Shown one piece after another: positions 10,712-20,930 of a DNA stretch of 64,000 bases. Source of the DNA: Puccinellia tenuiflora (taxonomy: Eukaryota; Streptophyta; Magnoliopsida; Poales; Poaceae); NCBI GenBank assembly GCA_012064385.1, contig QRDG01000846.1, positions 1,152,620-1,216,619 of the forward strand, read 5' to 3'. The position numbers and the translations under genes were made by a program. The notes under the pieces were generated by a model. The model ran no database searches. It had not been told where the DNA came from and saw only the letters and a list, made by a program, of their open reading frames with translations. The first letter of the stretch is position 1; every line of letters starts with the position of its first letter.

Positions 10712-11014
10712 AGAACGATCAGGAGGCTGATCTTTCACTGCACCAACGAAATACTGAGTGTGAAATGCCCATACTACTTCAGTGCTGGTTACAGCTCATG
10801 GTTTATGGGTATGGCAGTGTTGCAGAAGGTCTCGCCGGAAGAAATCTACCAAGAGATGAACAGTCTGAAGGTTGCAAAGGAGTTGATGGTGGATTAAATC
10901 GTGTACAGAGAAATGAATCGTCCTCTCAGTAGCTGGGTCGATTTCAAGACGGAGTCGTATGAAGCTGGCAAAGACATTACAGCAGAGCTACTAGCTAGAG
11001 TCCTTGATTGCTGA
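10712..11014 (+). pseudogene. DUF4378 (TRM/LONGIFOLIA-type) C-terminal exon, broken by one stop
   Basis: One frame runs from a possible acceptor (TCTTTCAG, ending 10713) to TGA at 11012-11014. It reads 'RRLIFHCTNEIL' and then, after a low-similarity loop, 'IYQEMNSLKVAKELMVD', an in-frame TAA, 'IVYREMNRPLSSWVDFK' and 'LLARVLD'. This order (LIFDxxNE, ELxxDIVxREM, W.DF) matches the DUF4378 domain of plant TON1-recruiting-motif/LONGIFOLIA proteins, which act on microtubule arrays and cell shape. Only the domain end is present and a single TAA interrupts it. A sequencing error or recent pseudogenisation would look the same. Confidence 0.55.
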
Positions 11015-11227
11015 TATAGTTGTTGATCTTCTATGTTGGTAGTATTATGATCTTATCATTCAATTGTGCATTTTTTTATCGAGAGCAACAACGGGGCGCT
11101 AACCTGCCTGCTGTTGGATGATAGATCAATAGCTGCCAGAGCCATTCTTTACTCTTTCTGTGGACCATTTGGGTTGACATGATGCAGAAAATAGCAAGGC
11201 GTTGTATTTTTTTTTTGTCTTACCATG

Positions 11228-11519
11228 GTCCATTGTTAATGAAAGTTTATAGTACTGTGTTGTTGTACAATGGACATCTTTCGCAGTACGAATGGTGTCT
11301 GTTGTTGCAAACTGTACTGAGGGAAATTTTCTGTCTGCTGAGGAGATAGCACGGAATAGACTCACTTTTCAGCTGCATTTATCTCACGTTGTTCATTGAC
11401 TTAGTGGCACTGTTGTGGTACAATGTGCTATCTTTAGCTGTATAAATGGTGTCTGTTCTTGTAAACTGTAAATTGTAATGAAGGCATTTCGTGTCTGCTG
11501 ACAAGGTAGCAGAAACTAG
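11228..11519. repeat. Diverged tandem duplication, about 163-bp spacing
   Basis: Copy 1 is about 11228-11357 and copy 2 about 11391-11519. Shared strings include TACAATG, AATGGTGTCTGTT, GTAAACTGTA/CAAACTGTA and GTCTGCTGA. No function is apparent. The unit lies between the DUF4378 remnant and PHAS-3. Confidence 0.5.
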
Positions 11520-11929
11520 TCATCTTATTAGCTTTATTTGTCCCATGATTTGATGAAACAAAGGTTTGGTCGACCTGGTGTGAACATGCCCCAGCTGTAC
11601 AGTACTGAAATCTGGTGTATAGTCGTCTACTGAAAACTTGGCTCTGTGGCCTAGGTTCTTGCTAATGGCCAAACTGCTGTAAGGTTCAGAAAATGTTTCT
11701 GTAGTAAAAGCTCCAATCATGTTCAGAAGTCGTCGCGTCTGAAGAGAATAATGATAAGGTGATTTCTTATCGAATCTCCATGAATTTGGAAACCAGCTAA
11801 TCTAACATTGTTAGCAGCTGGATGGGTTCAGCAACAAAGTATTATTGCTCTTCAGCTCCATTGAAAGCTGATCTCTTTTGTATTCATGTTTGATCGCCAG
11901 TGCTTCAGCCAACTTCAAGAGACGCTGTG

Positions 11930-12095
11930 TTCAGCAACATATCCAGGACAGGCCCGTGTTGGCTCAACTGTATCATGCTCCCTACTCCTGATGCCTCGCA
12001 CGCCCGTGTCCATATAAAATGAAGAAACTGAGAATATTGTGTGGTCGTGTTTCCTCCTTCGAGCACACCTCATGGACTCATGGTTGCGCGATAGA
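11930..12095 (-). ncRNA. PHAS-3: candidate miR2118-triggered phasiRNA precursor
   Basis: The miR2118-like site is at 11985-12006 (core CTCCTGATGCCTC, the best seed match in the window: 12 consecutive bases equal to the family type I recall). The minus-strand promoter block is at 12121-12137, about 115 nt away. The sequence after the site is more diverged than in the other units, but GTTGAGCCAA is retained. Predicted minus-strand cleavage lies between 11994 and 11995. The unit sits between the DUF4378 remnant and the 3' end of the HASTY-like gene. No ORF is present. Confidence 0.5.
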
Positions 12096-12120
12096 ACATA
12101 TATAGAGTTGTGCGTTTGGT

Positions 12121-12137
12121 GGTTCTCTTGTAATAAA
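12121..12137 (-). promoter_or_regulatory. PHAS-3 TATA-type block
   Basis: The minus strand reads TTTATTACAAGAGAACC, with the TATA core altered to TATTACAAGAG but the GAGAACCACCAAAC tail kept. A similar string (TTCAAGAGAACCCACACGC, near 12640-12660) has no nearby miR2118-like site and may be an older relic. Confidence 0.4.
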
Positions 12138-12139
12138 GT

Positions 12140-12924
12140 CTACTGCATGTGCACATGTGCTATTAGTACATCTTTGAATTTCCACAAACAAATGCCAATA
12201 AATTTTTACTACATAGAACATTGGATTTAACGTTGAATTGTGATTCTTTTAGTTGTTTAATGATATCTTTGACATATACCGTGAGCATGGGATCCAATAA
12301 GCTTCAAAACATTAATAATATTTTTGTAATACTTTATGTATTACTCTTATCTTTATGAATTTTGGCAAAAACGATTGGAGTATCCTTGAGTTTTTCAAAG
12401 TTTTGTTCATTTTACTAGATAAATTTGGAGAATACACATGATAAGTTTTGTAGCAGATGGTGGAAAATGTGGCGACTCGCGAGTGGGTTTGTACAGTGGT
12501 TAATAAAGTGCCTTGTACACCATTTGACGCATGTTTCATGAAGTAAATCATCTTTTTCCGTAGCAACGTACAGGATATGGTGAGTTTTGCAATCGAGTCT
12601 AGAAATGTATTAGTACTAGTAGTAATTATGGTTATGTCTCTGCGTGTGGGTTCTCTTGAATAAATGCCCATCCTTGGTAGCATCGTGTTATCATGAATTG
12701 GCACCCCAGCACTGTATCACACTATCACTACCACACCTCACAGACACAGGTCAATCCAAGAAGAAAACAAACGACACACTACGGCTCTAACACTAGTCAA
12801 GGACAAGTAGCAGCGCACGGGTTCCTCTGGTTCTCTAAAGGTCAGTACCATCTAAGTTAAGTAAGGGACACATATGAGGTCAACACTGAATAGGCTTGAT
12901 CTTAAATTGGAGATCGATGACTAG
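12140..12924. other. Intergenic and 3' flank of the HASTY-like gene
   Basis: AT-rich sequence. I see no gene or clear repeat apart from the promoter-like relic near 12640-12660. Confidence 0.3.
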
Positions 12925-15645
12925 TCAATCACATAGCTTCTCCCTAAGCTGGTCATATTCCATATTTGTTATGGAACCATTTGCTTTCAGCTTTTCCAAT
13001 GAACGCATAACATCCTGCAACATTAGCAAACTGAATTCCATCAAAACTACACGTGAAAGTTATGAACTGCATTTGTAAAAATGCAAAATAATTACATGAT
13101 GCATGCCAAAACAGAAATTTGTGGTACTCACCTCCCTATGAGGCTCAAAATCCGGCCCCAATGCTTTCTTCAAGGAAACAAGGGACAGGCAGACAGTTTT
13201 CCTAGCCCCAAACGCCACATGTAATGGATCCTGTTCATAACACAAATTTAAAGGCGGAGAATTCTTCTCTCGATGCATGGAATCACAAGCAGCCAATAAA
13301 CATACCAGAGGAAGAGACAATATATCAAAGAACGAGTCGAAAAGATCCATCAATACACGATGATCGCAGTCTGTTGATTGCACTCTACATAATTGCACAA
13401 AAATACGTATCAGGCGAGAATACTGGACATAGAAACTTTATTTAAAACTACATAGCATTTACCTTAAACAGATTTCAGACAGGTAAGCAAAGGCAGCAGG
13501 GAAAAAGGCATCATAACCTAGCAGTTCTTTGCAACTACAAAAAGGCAAATATATGATTCAAATTTATTAGTGAACACCATCAAGTTTAAGAATTTAAAAA
13601 GGTACAAATGTCACAGAAGGAAGCAAGCAGTACATTGCAACCTCCGACCCGACATTCATGAGTTTCGAATGAAGAATGAAGAGTGTGAGTTCAGCAATGA
13701 TTTTAGAGGTGCAGAACAGAGAGGCACGTGAGAGGGAGGAGCAGAGAGGCGCCCTCTTCTCCGCCCCTGTGTTCTGCCCGACACCTCTCTGCTCCTTTTT
13801 TTTATTCAGGACACAGGGGTGGAGCAGAGGGGCGGATTGCTGTCATTTGCTGCACAGGGGCGGACTAGAGGGGCGCCTCTCTGCTCCTCCCTCTGGCGCG
13901 ACTCTCTGTTCCGCCCCTCTAAAATCATTGGTAAGATGAGAGAATACATTGGTGGGAATGAGTTTGTTAGACTAGAAGCTACTCTGTCTGCCACCACTTT
14001 CCACATTTTGCAAAGTTTGCATAAAAACAAAGAAGCTTTGAGCAAACTATATGTTAGTGACTTTTGGACAAAGAACAAGTTAGCAAAAACTGAAACCGGA
14101 AAGCACGTGCATGTGTATGATGTTGTGATGTCAATGACATTTTGGAATGTTGTGAAAGAACGCATAAGAGCATCACACGCTGTTCTATTTGTGTTGAGGC
14201 TGGTTGATGGTGATGAGTATCCAGCAATGCCGCAGCTTGTAACAGCCATGGACAATGTGCAAGAAGAAACCCAATGGAAGCTTCTCAAGAAAGCCAACAT
14301 TGTTGGAGAAGTTGATGCAGATTTATAAGAAACGTTGGGATGATCAAATGATGCAAAAGTTACATGGGGCTGCCTTGTTCTTGTCATAATGGAAAAGGAT
14401 AGCGAGAATTAAACACAACAAACCTCTTGATCCAGTTTGTTGCTTTCACAAGGTTCTTTACTTCACCCCACCGAGCATATGCAGATGCAGTATTTGCAAT
14501 GCACAAGGCCAAATCATAGTGCTGCTGAGCTGCAGCTGCAGCCACTTTAGCTGAATCAGAGTTTGCAAGATGCTTGACGAGCAGCTACAAAAGATATAAT
14601 ACAGCAGTATTAGTATACATTGCCTAACATAGTGACCCACTTTTTATTTGAAAAATTAAATGCAAGAAACTTACAGGAGACAAAGCTTCAGGTAGCCAGT
14701 CCCAGTTTTGAATCTTCAAGGCTCTGGTCGTCTTATCTATTGCGTTTAATGATCAATTCATTAATTGAGCGACAAACAATTGAGGTACTTGATGCGAACA
14801 TTTAGACTAACCTTTTGAACCATCATTGGGAATGGTGATAGCTTCTGAAATGCATGTGATGATGCTCCTCTTGGCCTAAAAGTCCCACGAAGTTGCAATT
14901 TTTAATATATCAGACATTTTCATTTTGCAGGAGTTAGGAATTATAGACATTTTCATCTATAATAAGTATACCATAATCTCATCAGACGAAAGATAATCAG
15001 CAGATGCAGAAAGGAGTTTTTCCCAAGCCCCGGTGCCCTCTTCTCCGATTAAATGTGACACAACCATAGCTGTCTTGTTCTTAGAAAGCCATTCACTCGT
15101 CTCGGCAGCTCTAGCTACAAGACGAGGTACGACTGAGAAGACCGCCTGCTTATTCTGATCCGAGAGAACTCCCCACCTCCGATTCACCAAGTGCTGCAAA
15201 ACCAATATAAGAAAAATGAACTCCGGCAATGATATATTGATATGGCGTCCAAAATGATATTTTTATTTTATTTTTACCGAGAGCAAATTGAGGCCACATT
15301 CTTTCAACTTTGGATTATCGTCACTGTCGAGGAGTCGTTCAACCATTTGGAGCACGTCATGAGGAGCTCCAGTGCTGGCAAACTACAAACAAAACAAAGC
15401 TTTTCAATCAAAAAGCAACACACCGAGGAAAAGGACTCGATGTTCCCTTTTTAACAAACACTACCTTGTGGATTTCAAAAGGGCAAGTGATTAAGACGAA
15501 CAGAATCATGCTACAGATAACATTTGGTTTTAGCCAAATCACCTACCTTGTGGATTTCCATCGTCGCCTTGGGGAATGTGGTGGGGTCGGGGAAGGAGGC
15601 CCAATCCCATGTTGTCAACTCATACAGGCTATACAGTGCGTCCAT
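12925..15645 (-). CDS. Short HASTY/exportin-5-like ARM/HEAT-repeat protein (10 exons, 350 aa)
   Basis: Ten coding exons on the minus strand: 15645-15547, 15382-15278, 15193-14972, 14875-14812, 14736-14675, 14584-14424, 13534-13463, 13384-13306, 13230-13132 and 13014-12925. All have GT-AG introns and phases that join into one 1053-nt frame, which is strong evidence for a real gene. The N-terminal 'LLSHLVNRRWGVLS ... KTAMVVSHLIGEEG ... W' and the central 'ALCIANTASAYARWGEV' resemble the N-terminal third of HASTY, the plant exportin-5 homologue involved in miRNA export. HASTY itself has about 1200 residues, so this is a truncated or diverged paralogue, and the export role is not established. A 5'UTR intron (15884-15663) is likely. 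Intron 6 holds hAT debris. Confidence 0.62.
13695..13930. mobile_element. Foldback/MITE-like inverted repeat in intron 6 of the HASTY-like gene
   Basis: Arms of about 58 bp face each other (13695-13752 and 13873-13930), beginning CAATGATTTTAGAGG and ending CCCCTCTAAAATCATTG. The interior is rich in GAGAGGCGCC-like strings, also partly inverted. No clear target duplication is visible. Confidence 0.55.
13931..14400 (+). pseudogene. hAT transposase fragment (DUF659 region)
   Basis: The plus-strand frame up to 14328 reads 'MREYIGGNEFVR', 'LHKNKEALSKLY', 'FWNVVKERIRASHAVLFVLRLVDGDEYPAM' (given in parts), the order seen in plant hAT/DUF659 transposases. After a frameshift near 14310 it continues with 'KKRWDDQMMQKLHGAALFL'. 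No catalytic N-terminus or complete dimerisation domain remains. It lies antisense in intron 6 of the HASTY-like gene. Confidence 0.72.
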
Positions 15646-16214
15646 GGGGCTGGAAGATACCTCTGCAAGAGGAGCATGCTAAAGATCAGATTTTCCTTTT
15701 CGAATCGAACCCAGCCAGTCCCCAGGTCTGGCTACCCCGACGGTCGGGTGCGGTCAGCTAGCCGGCCGGCGCGCCGCGCGACCACGCCCGGGAGCCAGAT
15801 GAGGTTCCGCGTTTCCGGATACACAGGGATGCAGAGAGAGGACATGGGAGAGGGCGGAGGGGCGGGAGGGCATGGGCGACGTACCTGCTCCGGCGGCTGG
15901 CTCGGGGTGGAAGTAGCCTCGATCTCTCCTGCTACTCTCGGCGGCCGCGCGTGCTGCAGAGAGAATGGAGACAGTGAGAGTGTGAGGGAGGGGCGGCGTG
16001 AGCCGGGGGAGGAGGGCGGGAGAGGGGCCGACCTGCTCCGCCGGTGGAGACGAGCTCTCTGACGTCGAGTCAGTAGGAGCTAAGAGTAACTCAATGGCGG
16101 ATACAGCGTATCGGGCCGAGCCGGAAAAATCTGGCCCATACGCGGTTTCGGACCCCATTACACCAAACAGATCCTGCAAATAGGCTTGTGTCCCACTTTT
16201 TTTTTCTGTTCTAA
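15646..16214 (-). promoter_or_regulatory. 5'UTR and promoter region of the HASTY-like gene
   Basis: GC-rich DNA with a probable 5'UTR exon ending at 15885 (GAGCAG/GTACGTC) and an acceptor at 15663-15665 (TTGCAG). An alternative donor (GAGCAG/GTCGGC) lies near 16033. Long minus-strand frames here are compositional. The region ends at the Helitron H3 boundary. Confidence 0.45.
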
Positions 16215-16682
16215 CTAGCAAAATGCCCGTGCGTTGCTACGGGGTCCATATTTTGATGAAAAGATTGTCTTATTCGATTGAAAAACACTAAAAACCATCT
16301 TCCGAGTTTGTAGAAAAGTATAATTTTTTATGTTGTAGGTATTCTTCATTTTCCTTCTTTCTTACCACTATCTTTGCCTAGCCTCCCAAATCTAAGTACA
16401 AGACTGTTTTATTTAACTATCTAATTCCTAAGCACTTACTATGTATGTAGACATTCTCATATTCGTAAATATAAGTCAAAACATTGGATGAAAAAAGATA
16501 CACTCACACACAACAGTTCTCATATACAGAGGGACACATACGATACACGAGTCAAGCCAAGTTGGTCTACTACCATTGAGTCGAAAACGACCATCACTTA
16601 CTCCGTATGTAAGAAACCTCCTCTAGAATTATATCTTGCGACAAAGATGTAGAACTTGCTAGAGCTCACTATAGAAACCATT

Positions 16683-16916
16683 TCATACTCGCTCTTCCTC
16701 GATCTTTGTCTTGGAACAAAGGAAGGCGCACACGAGCTGCTGCCGAAAGAACAGGAGCGTCGCGATCAGCACCCCTCCGAGGTATGCCAATGTCCCACAC
16801 GAGGCTGAAGAGGTCGTCCTGAACACAACCTGAACACGTCGTACACGTGGGGGAGCACGCGGATCAGGGTGCTTCCGATGTAGAATCCTGGGGAGAGGGC
16901 CCTGACCTTGATACAT
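16683..16916 (-). pseudogene. Fragment of an unidentified membrane protein gene
   Basis: On the minus strand one frame reads 'SPGFYIGSTLIRVLPHVYDVF', and after a frame change 'DDLFSLVWDIG' and 'YLGGVLIATLLFF', the last a likely membrane segment. Codon-like order with frame changes suggests a decayed exon captured by Helitron H3. I cannot name the family. Confidence 0.35.
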
Positions 16917-17099
16917 TAGATCTCACATATCATGGTAGACAATGAAACCTCCAAACTTTGTTTATACTGAAGCCTTTAAAGACAACCTGAAACAGGAAAC
17001 AAGATGTTAATTAAAGATATTACCAATACGATGGATAAAATGGACGTGACATGCATGAATAAGCGGCTTAAAAACTTACATGAATTGAAAGCATAAATC

Positions 17100-19500
17100 T
17101 CACGCTCCATTCCAACCATCACCAGTGATCTCCTCAAGAGACTCTACAACTGACGACGAGAGAAAACCAGTTACCAGTTATGTTAACAGTGGTGGGAGCA
17201 TGTAAGAATTCTTTCATTGGCCAAGTCCAGTTTCTAGCTCCATGACAATTGAATACTCCAATCACAATAGACAAATTATTAAGGTTTAAGACTCACTGTG
17301 TCGCTGTGAGAGAATCACTACCATGTATCTCACTCACCAGATCCACTAAAACAACATCCGAAAAATACAAGTTAGGAAGAACAAAATACCAAATCCATTT
17401 CAACATCAGAGCTCGAGGAACCAAGAACAAATATACATGACATATATTATTACATTAATATGCAATGAACTGGAATAGAATTGCTGCTAAAATTATAAAA
17501 CTCCCAAGAAATCAGTAAAGGCCTGAGAAGGGACATATATCATCCAGACAACATAAGCCATAATGCAGTTGAGAAATAATTGATCGATGAACTTTTTTAC
17601 TGAACATTCCAACCTTTTCTTCCCTAGAAATATACTATTAAAAGCCATAATGATGCAGATTTTCCCAGTTGACAAAAGAGCCACAATAGGACAACACTTC
17701 TGAGCTGAAAAAAGTACAACCAATTAGAGAAAATAATCTACTTATCACAGGAACACAATATTTGACTTTCCATTTTGAATGAGCCATCAAAGGTGCTGAT
17801 TCTGAAAAAATCGAACAGTGCAAAGTAAAATTTATGTGCAGTTGTACACCAATCATGCCTTTTTGTCCTTTTACCTTCATCGTAGTAAAACCATTAGCAG
17901 GTCCTAAAGAGTGAACCTTTAATAGCAAATAATAAGAATTTCAAAGAACGGTGTCAAATCAACTGAACAATTTAAACATGGTAGCAAGTCCTCTCAAATG
18001 CCAATTTGATAAGGCGTGGCACACGAAGTTAAAAAATTAAATAATTTTGCATGACCGAGTTGTAAAAAATCTTGTAGCACTTTCTCATTTTAAATCAACC
18101 CTCGAAGATCAAGGAGCAATCAGCAATCTCTAAGAGTTTTCTTTGGACACCAATGTTGGTCCTGATATCTTGGCTACTCAGGGTATCTCACAGCGAACAT
18201 AAATATTCTACGTAGGGTATCGAGTGGCGGCGTGGGTAGCCATGGCCTGCGGCGTGTATGAGAGGTGGTGGCAATGCGGCGAGTCATTCCAGACCGCGAG
18301 CAGAGGAGGTTACGGCGGAGCGCTGAGTCGTTCATGGCAGCGCACATGGAGGCCGCGGCGGTGTGGGGAGCCGTTCACGACGAAACTTACGGGAGGCCAT
18401 GACGACGCTCAGTGGAGGTCGCGGCGGCATGTGAGGTAAAAAATCACTCCCAACAAAGAAACAGATAAACAAAAAATCATCCACGATGCATTAACAGTTT
18501 ATCTTGAACGGGGGGTATCATAATAAATGAAATAAAAATACAGAAACAATGCATATGTATTTTAGCTATTGTACAATCAAAGATAGAGAAATGTTAAGCC
18601 ATAACTTCCCAATCAGAAGTTCTCAACCATTTGATAGCACAATGAAGGCAATTTCAAAACAATGACTATCTTATTTACCATTGATTTTGAAACTGTAAAA
18701 AATGCAGCATAAAATCATTTCCATGGAATACCAACTTTATTAAAGCACAAACGAAAATGCACTTCCAACATATTGAAGGAAAAAAGAAACATCACATTAG
18801 TACGTTAGAATTGAATGACCTCTGATGGACTCACTTTGACTTTATGCCTTGCAAATCCTAGTACATTATTTGCCAAAAAAAAGGTGCATCTAGCTATTTG
18901 TATACACTCCCTTGCCGAAAAAGTTAGAGAAATTCGCTCACCAAGTGAAAGATTTACTACAAAACTGAAATATTACATTACCTGGAGATATGAACACCAC
19001 AGAAAATGGTCAGCATGCCCACATTATTTAGTGCTCAAACATTTCCAAAATGTTAAGTTGAAAAATCTACTCACCTTCTTTACTATAGAAATGATATGGA
19101 ATGAGGGCTCAAACAAAAACCTTTCTTCGTTGAACCAATCAATCCAAACGGTGAAAAAATGATTATTTACTCTTGGTGAGCTTTCTAAGAAAAGATCTTC
19201 AGTCTTGGGTGTTACATTGTTTACCTAAAAATGATATCACAGGATCATTAATCTTGAGTGTAGCTAGCTTATACCATACTGAAATTGCCAGCTAATGCCA
19301 AGTTGCTGAAATAGAGCACACTCCATGTGATGAAAGCAGGTGCATTCTTATATCAATAATCATACAGTACTACATACTACCCATCTTTGCAGAATGATAA
19401 TCCCACTGAATGTGCCAACACAAAAAAATGCACAAGCATACACTTTCGTACAATGATCATCAATGTACATGTGCCAACTTATCTACTAACCCAATTCAAA
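17100..19500 (-). other. Possible remains of a minus-strand multi-exon gene
   Basis: Several minus-strand segments are flanked by splice-like signals. Examples are one reading 'VESLEEITGDGWNGA' and stop at 17100-17149, one near 17880-17920, and one near 19080-19150 reading 'DWFNEERFLFEPSFHI'. I could not join them into one frame. A GC-rich block (18224-18435) of two related halves interrupts them. Treat as decayed or captured DNA; I recognise no family. Confidence 0.25.
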
Positions 19501-19549
19501 ATTAACCATATAGAAACCACATTACGTAGAACTTAGACAAAAAATCAGA

Positions 19550-20930
19550 ATACAAACCTGTTGCCCTCTCTCTCTGGCTCTCAGCAAGACATCCCAGCGG
19601 CAAAGAAGCAGCCAGTACGCGGAGCACAACTGGCACCACACAAGTAGAGCCCCAGATGCAACAGACCCTGGGCGCCTCGGTCAGATCCATGGGCAGCAGA
19701 TCGTCGGCCGGCTACCTAATACGGGAATGGAAGATGAGGTGGGAGCCGACCTAGCGACGGGAAACTCGATGCGAGGAAGGAGTCGGACGGGATGGAGGTC
19801 GCGTCCTGATTCGGGGAAGTAGGCGGCAGCCGGCCGGCGGTCGAACCGCTTCCTGTGCATCTTCTCCACACCTGACACCTCGTTCGAGCTCCAGCCTCGG
19901 GAGGTGACCTGGCGGCGGGGATTGGGCCGGATGTTTACGGCAGGCTTAGGCTGTTAGCAGCGGCGGCGGCGGGCGAGCGAACCCTAGGAGACGGCGGCGG
20001 CAACGGGCGGGCGAACCCTAGGAGGCGGCGGCGCGCGCGGTTCGCTCGGGAGAAAACTCGGTGGAGAGATAACGGGGGATGCGCGGATGAATGCGCGAGC
20101 GTGGGCGTGGGGGCGATGATTTGGGCGGACCGCTGGACGAAGCGCGACGAAGCCAGGGGCGAACGCAAAATCTATTACGTGCGCGCGCACCGTTCAAGCG
20201 TTACAAAGTGCTCACTGGCCGACGCGTCCGTTTGTAATCGACGCCTCTCGTTACTCGTGGACGAGCTGAAGACCGAGTCAATTCCCGATTCCCCTCTTAC
20301 TCCAGTCGCATTCCTCTTCCTCTGCAATCTCATCGGCGGCGTGCTCTTGTATCCCACTTCTCTGTCTTGCACAGCTACCGCCGGCCAGCAACTTCCATCT
20401 CGCGCATCCATAGCCACGCCGCCGCCGCCGCCAACCGTCTTCGCTTGATCTCCGCCGGCAACAGCCGCTGCTGGAGAAGACTCGCCCCGCCGCCCCAGCC
20501 GCAGTAGCCAGATCCCCCCGTTCACCGCCGCTACTCAAGAAGACCTGCGCCGCTGGACGTCGACCAGCCTCTGAGTAGACTGCGCACGAGGAGAGCGGCG
20601 CGCGTCCTCGGCTGAGAAAAGACACCGCATCCGTAATATCTAGCGACGAGGGCTGGTCCTCCTTCCACCCCCTGCCTCTCTGCGGCACCGACGGACGCCC
20701 GCGAAGAAGCCGAGCAGGCCCGGCCGCTGGTCTCCCGTATACGGCAGCGACGGCCTTCCTTGCTTAGAATTCAGGTAGGATAGACGGTCGCCGGTGCTGA
20801 ACGACAAGGGGAGGGCCTGCACGCCTAGGGTGCAGCGGAAAATGGTGCTGGTCCAGGTCAAGCTGCTGCCGGACGGCCGGAGGACTTCCACGAGGACTGT
20901 CAACCCAGTCCGGACTCCTGCCTAGGTACT
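19550..20930. promoter_or_regulatory. Divergent GC-rich gene-start-like region
   Basis: Two GC-rich blocks lie back to back: minus strand about 20170-19550 with a donor-like CAACAG/GTTTGT near 19557, and plus strand about 20280-20922 with a donor-like CCTAG/GTACTA at 20923. It looks like a bidirectional promoter with two non-coding first exons, probably captured by Helitron H3. The long frames on both strands are compositional. Confidence 0.35.

Noticed and set aside
13806..14387. 193-codon minus-strand ORF
   Set aside because: Antisense shadow of the hAT transposase fragment.
15754..16221. 155-codon minus-strand ORF ahead of the HASTY-like gene
   Set aside because: Lies in the spliced 5'UTR/promoter and is not in continuity with the coding exons.
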